Translations under genes and position numbers: made by a program
In this document: positions 28,094 through 39,818 of the stretch, piece after piece
Layout: each line of letters starts with the position of its first letter
Position numbering within the stretch: the stretch's first letter is position 1
Assembly (NCBI RefSeq): GCF_035582795.1
Contig: NC_134367.1
Location: 932,501 to 996,500, forward strand
Direction: 5' to 3'
Length of the DNA stretch: 64,000 nucleotides
Source: Mycteria americana
Lineage: Eukaryota; Chordata; Aves; Ciconiiformes; Ciconiidae
Notes under the pieces: model-generated
Database searches by the model: none
Told to the model about the DNA's origin: nothing
What the model saw: only the letters and a program-made list of their open reading frames with translations

Positions 28094-28637
28094 TGTCCTG
28101 GTTTCGGCTAGGACAGAGTTCATTCTCTTCCTAGCAGCTGGTACAGTGCTGTGTTTTGGATTTAGGATGAGAAGAATATTGATACCACACTGACGTTTCA
28201 GTTGTTGCTGAGCAGTGCTTACACTAAGTCAAGGACTTCTCAGCTCCCCGGGTGCACAAGAAGCCGGGAGGGGGCACAGCCAGGCCAGCTGACCCACACT
28301 GGCCCAAGGGCTATTCCAGACCATAGGGCGTCATGCCCAGTATAGAAACCGGGGGACTTGGCCGGGGGGCAGCGATCGCTGCTCGGGGACGGGCTGGGCA
28401 TCGGTCGGCGGGTGGTGAGCAATTGCATTGTGCATCACTTGTTTTGTACATTCTTTTATCATCATCATTGTTATTATTTTCTCTTCCTCTGCTGTCCTAT
28501 TAAACTGTCTGTATCTCAACCCACAGGTTTTACTTCCCCCCCTCCCCCCCCCCGATTCTCTCCCCCATCCCACAGGGGGGGAGGGCGAGCGAGCGGCTCT
28601 GTGGGGCTTAGGCGCCAGCTGGGGTTAACCCACGACA
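28094..28637 (+). mobile_element. Solo LTR of an ERVL-type endogenous retrovirus with 5-bp target duplication
   Basis: The element starts TGTCCTGGTTTCGGCTAGGA and ends AACCCACGACA, i.e. TG...CA termini, 544 bp. It is flanked by identical 5-bp direct repeats AACAG (28089-28093 and 28638-28642), which is the usual ERVL target-site length. Inside are a degenerate TATA-like box (CCAGTATAGAAACC, about 28337-28350), a GAGCAATTGCATTGTGCATC block, an ATTAAA polyadenylation signal (28500-28505) and CA-rich sequence after it, in U3-R-U5 order. No internal retroviral coding sequence is present, so the provirus was reduced to one LTR by recombination. It is in ASXL2 intron 1, antisense to the gene. Confidence 0.93.
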
Positions 28638-28642
28638 AACAG

Positions 28643-31600
28643 TAATACTGCTCTACTTCTCCGTAAAGCAGAGTTTTGTAGCATCTGCAGAACATAAGCG
28701 ATAGGCATGATTATCCAATTTCTCACATTTTATTTGAAAGACTATTCAATAACAGTGAAAGTATTTTCAATATGTCCTACTGAAGCTGTCTCATTTGGGA
28801 CATGAATTCAGCTCAGATCTCTGAGAAGATCCCACAGCTGGTTACAGCAGAGGTGTTTTAGAGACACAGGAAGAATTAGACCAAACGTCTTGGCTGTTCT
28901 GGGCCCTCCATTTTTACTCCTCCAAACAGTTTAAGTCAACCACATAAGCAGAAAACCTGACACTCATAGAAAAAGACACACAGATACATCTAGCATCCGC
29001 TTCTGTGTTTAATGCACACATAAGCAATGGATGCACAAAAAGCTACAGGATGATCTTCGTTCAGCATTGGCGTATTTGGGCAATAACACCCACCTCTCAC
29101 GTCTACATTAGTATAGTTTTAACTCTGATCAGGAGAGCACTCACGATGTGACTCTCAAGTGTCTCCACTTACCGTGCTTCAGCTCACTTTGCAGAGCAGC
29201 TGGTGGAGAAGACAATGGATTCTCTTTGGATGAAGCCAGAGGAGCACCTTTGAGTTCAGAGCACATCCAGCATGCAACAGGCAGTAGCAAAAGTTCAGCC
29301 CTGTGGGTCAAACCAGAGCTACCCCGACGCAAAACCCTGCAGCAGACATAGCACAGGTATCGACTCCTCGCCACCCATTTCCCTCCGCAAGGTGATTTTA
29401 TCACTCCATGCGACCTGCTAACGCAAATAGCACTCGGTGCACAAAAACGCAGACTGTGAAGCACGGGTTTTAAACACAAAGTATTTGAATTTCCCTCTTT
29501 TTGTAAAAAAGCTTGCATGATACCCAGAATCCAACCGTGTATTAGTAAAAGATGATTCTTCCATTTCTTCAGGACACTAGACAATGTGCTGGTTACTACA
29601 CAGTGGTTAGGTTCATTTTAACCGTCTTCTGCAGATGCTGCAAAGACCATATCCGGGAAACTAAACTGCCTTTTGTTCTCAAACATTCTCACTTGGAAAA
29701 GCCTTGCACAAAAAATGCTCAAGACATGCTTGCACATCTACGTTTCTCAGCTGATTTGAAAGGAGACCACAACTTTGCAGAAAAGCCATTTCAGTGCTCT
29801 TGCAGCTTTAGAGATGAGCTCACTCAAGGAAGTCTGCATGATACCTTTAAATCCTTCCGTGCTAAAATACAGTTAACAAGTGAGACGAAGCAAAAGTATA
29901 TCTAAGCTCTGTATTAAAATTAATATCGAAACCACACTTACAGTTTTAAATAAGAACAGAAATAAAGAAAACATGTTTGAGATCCTTCAGTAGCACTGAA
30001 TTTTTCTACTGGAACACAGAAGAAGGTGAACAGTTGCCCAAACCTCCGACTCCGAGCTTGCCGCGAGAGGCACTCAGGGGCAGGGCCCCGACGCTCTGCA
30101 GCTGGCGGGGATTCCCCGCCTGGCACCACTGCTCTCCGTTTCCTATTCCGTGTTGCTCTGCCGAGCTGGGTGCTCGCACATCTGCCACCACCCTGCTTTG
30201 CAGGGGGGAAATAACACTCCAAGATTTTACCAAGTGCGTTGATGCTTTGGGACGGATGGACTCCACTACCCTCAAGCCAGGAGCCAGCTCCCCCAGGTAT
30301 CTTTTAAAAAAAGTTGTACTAACAGCAGTAAAATTAACCACACCGTAGCAGAGCATTGCATCGTCAACCCTGTGGATCAGCTACGGAGCTGGCAAACCAG
30401 CTTACTGAACTCCAGCCACGGCAAGCACAACTGCACAGCCAAGGAGCAGGTCTGTATGTGTGTAATAACTCGCAGGGATTTTGACGCCTTTAAGAGGTTA
30501 AAGTTCCTAGCAGGAACACAGGCTATGAGTTGGAAATTAGTTTTTAAAACGGCAGGCAAATAATTGGATTACTGCGATTGGAAGAAGGGCAGATTCTGTA
30601 GTCTGACGGTTTGCTACTGCAATTAGAGTGGATTACTCTGCCACCTCATCCTTTCCAAATTCTATTGCCACATCAGAACGAATTCTTTAAGCCTCCATTT
30701 GGGAGGCCTCCATTTGTCTCTTACAGATTCCCAAGAGGAGTTTAAGGCAGCTTTCAGTTCACTAGAAGCTCTAGCATCCAGAAGAGTAGATATCAGAGGA
30801 TACAAGCCGTGCTGGGCCAGAACAGAGTTCACATTTGCAGAGCAATTGCTGACTTTACAGTAAAGTCCTTAAAAAAAAAAAAACCAACCTTGAAAAAACA
30901 CAGGAAAAATACATCCAAGTATCCAAGTGCTGTGGTCAGTAAGAGATGCGTATGAGTAAGTAGCAAAGAAAACTGCAGTTCTCTATTAACGTGTGACGAA
31001 GTTTGTGCCAACTTTTGCTCAGTCTTGTGCAGCCATGAGTCTGTTTCTCTAGAAACACTGCCAAGGTATTTTCCTGGCTAGCAGACACGTAGATATGTCG
31101 CGTGGCAGAAGGATGCCGTACAATGGCTCGGTCGCCAGAGCAGCGGCTACCAACTGCCCCACATCTGTCCTGCAGACGCCTCTGCAAAAGCATTTAACGG
31201 ATGTAACAGACTGACCTCAGCCACCGCTGCTTGTCCTCAGTGGAAACAGGTCTGGTACCTGGACACAGACTGAGAACAGCAAAGGAAGCTGTGATAATAC
31301 TTAGGGGATTAAAAAAACCACCACCAGAAAACCTAAAACACAGCAACAAACAACCCTCTCAAAAAAAAAAACCACCAAGAAGCCTTACCAGCTTCAACTA
31401 TCCATTCATTTCACAAGCTTTGATTAATCATTTAACCTTCTACAGCGCTACCTCCTTCAGTACCTCGCTGAAAAGCGAAAAGCCAGTTCTCAGATTCCCC
31501 AGGAAGGGCCTGCTGTGCTCCAAATCATCCTCCACATTTTTTCCGATTGAGCGATCAGACCTCTGAAGGACTGGTGAAATGAAGAAATCCATCTCAGACA

Positions 31601-34600
31601 CCACGTGCATTTGGTACCCAGTTAAACCAAGCGCTACTCTTCTCTCAGAGAGCAACCTGCAAGCACACACCGTTCAGCTCTGCCAACCCATATTGAAAAG
31701 CTGTAGCTGGGCACTTGAAATACATAGTAGTAAACAACAGCATTGTCTACCGGGCTGATCAGTCCCTCAAATTGATGTTTTACAGAATCCTCTGAATTTC
31801 TGCATATTTTTGCAGCAGTCTTGGAAACTCTGCAGATTTTCCAGTTTGTGCATACGGGTGAGCAAACGGACTCAGGTACTTGCAGACAAGCAGGCAACTT
31901 CTACAGTTTGGATCCTTCCACCCTCTCTTCCGCATATGTCTTAACAGAAAGCAGGGAAAAACAGCATCCCTCAGATTCCTTACTTCATCACCCCCAGAAA
32001 ATTGCACCTTAATAAAAAAGACAGTCTTAATAAAGTCAACTTGCAAGAGCATGCCATTCATTTCCCTAACAAATAAGCTTTCTACTTGATTTCGCCTTTT
32101 GACCTTACTACATTATCTTCTGTTTGACATAGAAGATGGGCCTGCAAACACCAGATCAGATCGCATGTTCTGCACTATCAGTTTCAGAGATGGCACGTCT
32201 TTTCATTTTAATTCTTTGGTTCACAAAAGCGATGCAAACCAACCCCTACAGCAAGAGAGAAACAGGGTTCACATCACAAGAGCTGCACAGTAGCTGCCAG
32301 CATCATGACAGGACTCACACTGGGACATCTACACCTTCAGAGATGTCCACCACAACACGTTTCAGCTCTGTCTGCTTTCCCAAGGGCATGCTCGCACTGG
32401 ATTTCCACCCTCCAAAGCCAACAGAGTCAGTTTGACCCAACAGGAAACCAGCACACAGGGAAAACCACGGCTGCAGCAGCTCCCTCTCACAAACAGGCAG
32501 CATAAAAGACTGCATTTTGTGTTCCTAGATGACCCGGCCAAGGAGCATTTATAGAGACCATCTCCAGCAACAGCACCAGCCCACATTCACACGGCCCCCG
32601 CGCCTCGGTGCTCAGAGGCTGCAGAGCAGAAAACTGTTTTGTCAGGTCACGCACGGGGACTTCCCATGAAAAACAAACACCAAATTTCTTCAAACTTGGC
32701 ACATGACAGCATACGCTTTCCTCCATGCAAACAAAGCACAAAGACAGCCTGTTTGTGGCTTCTGTCCAGCAACAGGACTTCTTGTCTGGATCTAAACAGG
32801 CCACTAAGGCACCACAACAGCCCGTTCGCTGCAGCACTCCATCACACAGCAGAGCAGAGGACGGCAGCAGGAAGATGCACGGAGCATTCGGCTGCTCTCT
32901 GGTCCCTCCCTGTTTTGGAAAGCTGCATCACAAGGACTGTGTTAAACATAAGCAAGAGGAACAGCAACAACGCTGAGACCTGAGCAGTCAAAACAAAGCG
33001 CAGAACTTCTCTGCTGCACAACCCACGTCCCATTGCCACATGCAACACGGCACCTGCCCCTTCAACCACAGACGCTGTGAGTATCAATTCAGTGCGACAA
33101 CGATAATGCTTACCCAAGCCAGACTAAAGCAAGTACTACCAAATATTTGTTCTCACCTGCTTGCCAGCTTAGCAGGCATCAGTTACAGTTTTCTGACAAC
33201 CACTGGACCGCCACAGCCATATGTTTAAGCTCAGCCACAGCAGGGCACTGCACCGGCATCAGCCCGGCTGTCTGCACCGTTAGGTTAGCACAAGGCCCCT
33301 GGCACCGATCTGTATGCAAGATTACAAATTGAGCTCGGCCACCAGTTTACGGTGCAGTTCAAGAATTAGCACAGGCCAGCCTGCCAAAGGCAGCCTGAAC
33401 ACCGTCATCCGCTTTGAAGGATGGAGGTTCAGCAGGATGGATACCCACAGACTTTGTGAGATGGCCTTAGGGCCAGAAAACAACCAGTACAGATGTAATC
33501 TGCCTGTTCTAGTCTTCAGCAGAATAGATAAATCATCTCTTTTCTTTAGACACGCTGTCCCGTTAGTGTCTCTGCAGTTTGGTTGCTCTACCACTGTATC
33601 TGAAGAGTATACTCCAGGTTAGAGACTTAGACAGTGTATTTATCTTAAAATTGTGTACTATTATCTTAAACTTGTGTACTGTATAGTATCCGCTTCTTAC
33701 CTTAATGAAGCTTTTTACTTTAACTGCAGGGACACCCAGCCATTGTCCCAAGAAAAGTCACAAGTTAACAGCTATCTGCAGCTGCAAATTTACTGAATGA
33801 GCCAGGAAATAAGAAAAAGGTTGTTTATCAACAGTAACTTCCTCCCTGAATGCGCTGCCCGCACGGGGCACCCTTTCCTTACTTCACACTGCAATTCTGC
33901 TCCAACTAATAGTACTATACATCCAAGAGCAAGCACAGCTTGAGTCCCACTGAGTCCACCTTACCCATATACCTACCCGAGGTACTTCTATCAAACAGAA
34001 AGGCCACGCTTCTGTTGCTTACCACCTTGTTTCCAGCTAACACTGAACAGCTACAACAGATTAAGGTAATTCAAGTAGATATTACCTCGGTGCTCTCCCC
34101 TCCCCACAGTCCCATCACCTCCCTTGCACCGGAGGACACCTAATCCCAAGTACCTGGCTCGGAAGACGGAACTGGCATGAAGCCAGATCAGCACCATAAT
34201 AACGACGATGGTTTTTTGCGGGTTTAGCTCCCTGAACAACCTATGAGCACCAGTGGTGAGGTGACAGAGAGAGCGAGGCAGCGGGGAGGGATAGAATTGC
34301 CACAGAAACATCAGCTGTGATGACCTTACGCTGCTGTTCAGGGACCACCGCAGGGCAGTTTGCCAGGACAAGCAGGTCTACCGCCAAGGGCCGTCAAAAC
34401 CCACGACCCCAAGCCCCTTCCCCTGCAGCTCCACGCTATCAGCTCCCCGATAGTCAAGCAGGGCTCACTCCACCCCGCAGCAAGCCAGCTCCGAGAGCTC
34501 TGCGAGTGAACTAACTCTGCAAAAGAGCATAGAGATGCAACACAATGCCGAAGACAAAATGGAAGGTTTCTCAAGCTTGAGGAAAGTTTTATGGTACCTT

Positions 34601-35930
34601 TCAGGGGCAGAAGAATAGGGTACCTGAGAGCTGCCACACTTCTTAACGTGGTTTTGTAATATACCCTACAAACTTCAACCACCGGCAGCTGAGAAGCCAA
34701 TACGAACACACAAGCTAGGACAAGAATCAAAAGACATTGTTTCAAACCAAAAACGCAGGGAAACTTTTTGAAGATTGGAGTTGGAGTTTGACCAGAGTAT
34801 TTTAACATTCCCGCTGAATACACAAATAGAAATATTTGCCAAAACTGAGGTTTTGGCATCATTTACTCATCTTTTCCCAGTTTTGGCTGCCTCTGCAATG
34901 AATCTAGGCATGCAACCCAGGGTAACGCGCAAGCTTCAGTTTTGCTAGTTTTCAGTGCAGCTTTTCTACATACGCGTTTTAGCCTTTAAGTGGATTCTGG
35001 AAGAGATCAGTGGATGAACAGCAGTGCACATAGGCTGAAAAAGATCTGGTCCCACTTATACCCTACGCTGGAGGGTCTTCCACTCTTTTTCAAAACAGAT
35101 TGTTAAAAAAAGATACAGAAAAACATATACAGAGAAGTACCAAAGTGTTCACCTTTGGGGTAGTATCATATAGTCTTAAAATAGTTAACTGCATCATATC
35201 TCCTGAAAGACCACCAACTATTTTGATGCCTTTCAAACGGTAAATATGAGGTCCAAATAAATTACTATTTATTAAAATAGTGCTTGCAAGTCTCAGCCGC
35301 AGATGCCTATTTACATTTGCTTTCCAGCCAGACTTTTCAAGTCTTGTTCTAACAGATACCTCTTTCAGAATGGTTACGATAGAACCCGAGCTCCTCCCCC
35401 TCTCCATTAGGTAGATTTGAATCCGCACTGCACAGACAGATCTCTCAGAAGCGTGTGCTGTACTCTCACAATTCAACACTTCTGCCCAGCTCCTGCAGGT
35501 TGCACTTGTTTAGTTTCCTCTCTCTCACGCCTCTCCCACTACTCAACTTCCCTTTTCTTTTATCCACCCTCTAACGTGCCTGTCCCACACAGAAACTGGG
35601 GTAAGTCCATCTCCAAAACAGCAGAGTAACAAAGACTGTCAGACTGGGAAATTAGAAGATAAAAATTCTCCTTTTAGGGTTTGCAACTCACTACCTGGCC
35701 TGAGACAATTTAGCAGCTCCTACCACAGCAAGTTCTGCTGCATGAAAGACACCGATACACTGAGAATACTAAAAAAAAAAAAAAAAAGGTTGTGCATGTT
35801 ACTTGCTCGCTAATATTATTTACATGCTCATTAACCACAGCATTTTGCAAATAAGAAGAGGTAAGCCCTCCCCCGCAAAGCCTCCCGTGTAAGTTTCTGC
35901 CTAGAAACATTAAGCAACTGCAGAACAGGT
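28643..35930. other. ASXL2 intron 1, promoter-proximal part
   Basis: Intronic sequence with A/T-runs (for example near 30868-30882 and 35771-35787) and a short tandem doublet GCCTCCATTTGGGAG at about 30690-30716. I could assign no exon, RNA gene or transposon here. The frames at 29141-29584, 34338-34862 and similar have no domain I recognise. Confidence 0.5.
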
Positions 35931-36093
35931 CAAAATAAAAACCCTGCCTGTGCAAGTGCGCGGCGCTGGAACAAAGTTGCGGGCAGCGACAGGCCAGCAG
36001 CTCGCACCGACCGGGCGGCACTGCACCGCTCCGCACCTCGCCGGGCTGCCCCCGCAGCCCCGCACGCAGCCGGAGGCCGAGGCTGCACCGCCG

Positions 36094-36110
36094 CCCCCCC
36101 CCCCCCCCCC
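36094..36110. repeat. 17-bp poly-C tract (poly-G on the ASXL2 sense strand)
   Basis: An uninterrupted run of 17 C on the plus strand, 158-174 bp inside intron 1. In the ASXL2 transcript it is 17 G. A CCG-repeat tract (about 36228-36246) lies between it and exon 1. Runs like this tend to form G-quadruplexes and are prone to length error. Confidence 0.95.
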
Positions 36111-36267
36111 GCCGGGCTCCGAGCGGGGCCAGGCGCCGCGGGCGCGGCCGTCCCCCGCAGGAGGGAGCCCGCATGACCCGGAGCGGCCGGGAGGCCTCTG
36201 ACCCGCCGCAGCGGCCTCCAGCTCCCCCCCCGCCGCCGCCGCCGCCCCGGCCGCAGGCCCCGCGTAC

Positions 36268-36324
36268 CGTCCGGGCGGCCTCTGCCCAGGTCCTGCCCTT
36301 CTTCCTGCGGCCCTTCTCCCTCAT
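36268..36324 (-). CDS. ASXL2: ASXL2 coding exon 1 (start codon)
   Basis: The ATG is at 36322-36324 (minus strand) and 19 codons follow to a donor GTACGC. The peptide opens M-R-E-K-G-R-R-K-K-G-R and continues T-W-A-E-A-A-R-T, which is the ASXL2 N-terminus as I recall it; ASXL1 opens M-K-D-K-Q instead. The basic stretch is nuclear-localisation-like and precedes the HARE-HTH domain completed by exon 2. The exon ends on a whole codon and joins in frame to exon 2 at 3187. ASXL2 works in the nucleus as BAP1 cofactor and in chromatin control of heart, bone and fat development. It sits in a strong CpG island, so broad expression is expected. Sequence running on past the donor is intron, although the frame stays open for a further 185 codons. 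Confidence 0.96.
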
Positions 36325-36487
36325 GTCGGACGCGACGAGGCGCAGCTGACTCCGAGGTACCCTGGAGGTTCCTTCCGCCCGGGAGGGGGACGCGGGGGGA
36401 GTCGGAGCGGGCGGCGGCGGCCCTGGGTGCGGGCGGCCCTAGGTGCGGGCGGCCCCGACCGCGGCAGCCCCTGCGCCCGCCGCCGCT

Positions 36488-36495
36488 GCCATATT
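36488..36495 (-). promoter_or_regulatory. YY1-type site (AATATGGC)
   Basis: The minus strand reads AATATGGCAGCGGCGG, fitting the YY1 consensus AANATGGCNGC, in the sense direction of ASXL2 and about 165 bp upstream of its ATG. Confidence 0.6.
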
Positions 36496-36607
36496 GGGAT
36501 CCTACTGTAAAGGGCCCCGGTCATGTGACCTCTGCCGCGTGACTCCACCTACTGTACGGGCCGCGGGGGGGCGGAGCGGCTCGGCGGAGAGCCCCGCCCC
36601 CGAAAGC

Positions 36608-36619
36608 TGCGCATGCGCA
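36608..36619. promoter_or_regulatory. NRF1 site, perfect palindrome
   Basis: TGCGCATGCGCA is an exact 12-bp palindrome and a full match to the NRF1 consensus YGCGCAYGCGCR. It lies between two GC boxes about 285 bp upstream of the ASXL2 ATG. NRF1 sites are frequent in CpG-island promoters, including bidirectional ones. Confidence 0.8.
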
Positions 36620-36699
36620 CTCCCCGCCCCGCGGCGGCTGCCAAAGGGCGCGGCCGCCCCCCTCCCCCTCCCCCGCCGTCCCGCCTCTCCCCCTGCGCG

Positions 36700-37800
36700 C
36701 GGCGGGGCCTGAGGGGGCCGTGGCGGCGGCGTCTCCTCACGGCCGCCCGCCCCGCCTCTCCCCCAGGCGGCACAGCGGCCTCCCCGGCCACAGCGACCCC
36801 GGCTGCCCGCCGCCACCAGCTCCCCTCCCCCGCCGCCACCAACTGCCACCGCCTCCCCTCCCCCCTCCGCCGCCACCAACTGTCACCAACGGCCTCCGGC
36901 TCCCCTCCCCCCGCGGCCGCCGGCTGCCAGCGGCTCCGTCAGCCCCCGTCGCCCACCCCATGGCGGCCCGCTGCCCTCACGGTCGCCGGCTGTCCCCTCG
37001 CTGCCTGTGCCCGGTGCCTGCAGTCAGTTGTCGCCACAGGGTGGCCACCAGCCCACCCCACGCCAGCGCTGCCGCCCGCCTCCCCGTCCCCACAGCCACC
37101 AAGAGCCACCGAACCCCCCCTCCTCACGCCCACGCCTGCCCCAGCTGACCCCCAGGGCCACCAAGCTCGGCCCCTCGCTGGCCATTGCTTCACAGCTGCG
37201 GCACCCAGCTAGTCCCTCGCCGCTCACCACCACCCAGCCACGCACCCCTTCCCTCTGGTGCTGCCAAGTGTACCCCAACTACCAGGCACCTCGCAGCCTG
37301 CTGCCGCCTCGTTACCATCCGCGTTCCTCCCCCTGACACCAGCACCTGCCGTCAGAGCCACTGTCCCCATCCCCTGGCATCGAGCTCCCTCCACTCAGTG
37401 GTGGTTGACCAGCGTCCCAGCTGCCATCTTCCTCTGTCGGCACCTCCGCCCTGCACGCGTCCACTCACAGGGCCGCTACCCCGAGCTGCAGCTCCCTTTG
37501 CTCCCTCCCGCAGCCCGCTGCCCACCAACAAACCACCTTCTCCCTCACCAACGCTATTACCCGCTCCCATCCACGTGCTGCCACGACAGGCTGTCCCAGC
37601 TGTTGGCCGTTCTCCTGCAATGCTGCTCCGTACGCTCCCAGTCCCCTTTTCAGCACAGCTGTCCCCCCATCCCACCTCGTCCTCCGGAGTTGCAATCCAC
37701 TCCCATCTTCTCTCAACCGAAAGCCACTTCTGCCCTTGGAAGCCCCAGGAGCTCCCAGGTGACATTCCACCCCACCCAGGCTTGTGATTTTATTTCCATC
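36700..37800. other. C-rich, G-poor strand-asymmetric block upstream of ASXL2
   Basis: For about 1.1 kb the plus strand is packed with C and poor in G (CTCCCCT, CACCAAC and CCCACC motifs recur), with degenerate internal repeats at about 36805-36910. Several overlapping proline-rich frames stay open here (36613-37212, 37185-37787 and others) only because stop codons are rare in such DNA. They overlap in different frames and have no domain, so I do not call them genes. The minus strand is G-rich with many G-quadruplex-like runs. Confidence 0.8.
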
Positions 37801-38470
37801 TTCTCTCCTGTTAAAGGAGGGATATCACTGACTGGATAGAAAAACTAATTCTCACGCTGTTTGAAAGCCAGCCCTTGTTACCTACCTGCAAAGGACGTAC
37901 GTCTATGCAGCATCTCAAATGGTTGCTCTTTCCGTATCGTGGTTTCATAGAAAAATGAGCAGCTTCTCACAGTGTGCAGCATCATATGTTCCTGTTTCTA
38001 TGGGAAGAGAATGTGGAAAATCGTAGTATGTGCCTGTGTGGGAAAGCCACCGTCAGTGAATACCATGCCAGGGACAAAAGAAAGTCAAGGCCAGTGTCCT
38101 TCAAGGTGTTTGTACACCTTAATTCTCACAGCACCCTCAGTGGGTTGCAAGCTTGCGTACAACGGCTAGACAACAAAGCCGAAACAGAGTAATGGGCATA
38201 AATGTCCAGTGTAAATGGTTGTACAAGACAATGTTGAACTGAGCATCAAGGGAAAGGAGCAAGTTCTCATTGTGAACTAGTCTTTGGAGAAAAATCACTT
38301 ACCGAGTCTGTGAAGGAGGTAAGCCAGGCCGGGATCTAAGATTAAAGACCACTTTTCCACCTCCTAAGTGAATCTCAAACTGACTCCCAGAATTATAGCT
38401 TGCTTATTTTACGAAAACGTGACAGGGTACATGCTCCAACCCATGATGTTAGAGCAGCCCTCAGGACTTA
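37801..38470. other. Intergenic, unassigned
   Basis: Sequence returns to ordinary composition. A stretch at about 38090-38200 (GTACACCTTAATTCTCACAG and CCGAAACAGAG blocks) is faintly MIR-like, but too weak to call. Confidence 0.4.
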
Positions 38471-38474
38471 CGTC

Positions 38475-39140
38475 GTGACTCATAAATTCGTAGAGGCGTT
38501 GGCTGGAAGAGACACCAGGAGGTCTCTAGTTCGATCTCACCTAAAGCAGCGCCGTCAGCAGCGTTAGGTTGGGTTAACTGCGGCTCTGTCTGGCCATGTC
38601 CTGAAATCATCCAAGCCTGGAGATCGCCCCACCTGCCTGGGTAACCTGTGCTCACCTACACCTTCTGGAGGAGTTTTTCCTGCTGTCCGACATCAACCTC
38701 CAAACTGCGGTGTGAGCCACTGCCCCTCGTTGCACCCCAGTACCGAGAGCAGTTCACCTTCACAGCCGTCCTTTACAGGGTCGTGGGCTGCTCCTAGGTG
38801 TCCCCTTTGCAGCCGGCTGGACAAGCCCTGCTGCCCCAGCCTCTCCTTGTGCATTGCGTGCCCCAGGACCTCGAGCATCTCAGTAGCCCTGTGCTGGCTC
38901 TCTCCAGTTTCTCCCCATCCCTCTTGAACTGGGGGGACCCTAAATTAAATCTTTATTTGAAGCGAGGCCCCAACAGTGCTAAATACAGGAGAAGCAGCAA
39001 TTTCCCTCTGTCTACTGGTGAAGCTTCTCCTCCCGTAGCCAGCATGCCACTTGTCCAATTTGTGCTGAGGTCGCACCGTCAGCTCATGCTCAACCATCTG
39101 ACCTTTTTCTCTGGGCTCCTCATGTCCCCGTGTACCTGGT
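38475..39140 (-). mobile_element. Old diverged CR1 LINE 3' fragment
   Basis: The plus strand is the antisense of an old CR1. Blocks occur in family order: GCTGGAAGAGACACCAGGAG near the 3' end, GGCTGCTCCTAGGTGTCCCC, CCAGCCTCTCCTTGTGCATTG, CTCTCCAGTTTCTCCCCATC then TTGAACTGGGGGGACCCTAA, and GTCAGCTCATGCTCAACC at about 39079-39096. Many indels separate it from the younger copy at 39819. Confidence 0.75.
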
Positions 39141-39818
39141 GAGATGCCTTCATCGCCTCCTGCGGCTTAGCGTTGTTAACCATAACTGCGAACTTGCCAG
39201 GGAGATGAGTTAGAAAGGAGACTGTGTTAATGTGCAATCTGCTGTCTGTCCATGCTTCACTCTAGCTTATTTAATAGTAGCTTCCAGGGTTTTAAAAAAG
39301 AAAAAGTGTACATTTTGGATAAAGTAAAAACAGATAATTCATCCAGTGAGCTAAGGAAATATTTGTGGCGTAAGATAATCACATATCAATTGATTCATCT
39401 TAAGGATGTGAGCCATCGTGTTATTCCACTCAGGATTTACATTCAGCCTGGAGTTCTGAATCTTAAGTTACGGTCTGAACGTCATTTAATTTCCAAACTG
39501 GAGGTCAGACAAGCTGGAAGATATTAATTACTGGCTTTTTGATTGACAAATGACATGGCCACAGCTCCAAGCAAGTGTATCTGATAGCAACTGACTGCAG
39601 GAAAGGACAGAGTAGGAATATAAACATTTTCTGCAAAATTTTACATGTAATCTGAAGTTTTTAAGAGGATAGATGAGGGGGGCACTTACCCCAGATATGT
39701 AAACAGAGTTTAAAAATCTTTATCTATGAGATTTTATGTTAAGACCATTACACTCTTCCCACAAATCAGTAGCTGGGAACCGTCAGCAAGAAGCAGAGGT
39801 TATCTCTGTCAGTTTTAG

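Larger units (their letters stand above)
36325..36640 (-). promoter_or_regulatory. ASXL2: ASXL2 5' UTR and core promoter region
   Basis: GC-rich DNA directly upstream of the ATG. It contains a YY1-type AATATGGC (36488-36495, minus strand), an E-box TCATGTGAC (36521-36529), GC boxes at about 36566-36575, 36591-36600 and 36621-36630, and an NRF1 palindrome (36608-36619). YY1 sites of this orientation often lie just inside the transcript start, so a start near 36500 is a reasonable guess. The real start site cannot be read from sequence. Confidence 0.7.
35935..37100. promoter_or_regulatory. ASXL2: CpG island over the ASXL2 promoter and first exon
   Basis: Base composition changes abruptly from AT-leaning intron to very GC-rich DNA dense in CpG. 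The island covers coding exon 1, the start of intron 1 and at least 700 bp upstream of the ATG. It fits a TATA-less housekeeping-type promoter, and I see no good TATA box in the 300 bp upstream of the ATG. Exact limits need a CpG calculation. Confidence 0.9.

Noticed and set aside
35710..36267. Continuation of the ASXL2 exon 1 frame for 185 more codons
   Set aside because: A splice donor follows codon 19, and the in-phase continuation is found in exon 2 at 3187; the open run is GC-rich intron.
36613..37787. Long proline-rich open frames (199, 200 and 193 codons) on the plus strand next to the ASXL2 promoter
   Set aside because: Several frames are open at once in C-rich DNA where stop codons are rare; there is no domain, no conserved start and no splice support.
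38090..38200. Faint MIR-like similarity
   Set aside because: Only two short blocks agree and their spacing is poor; below what I can support.
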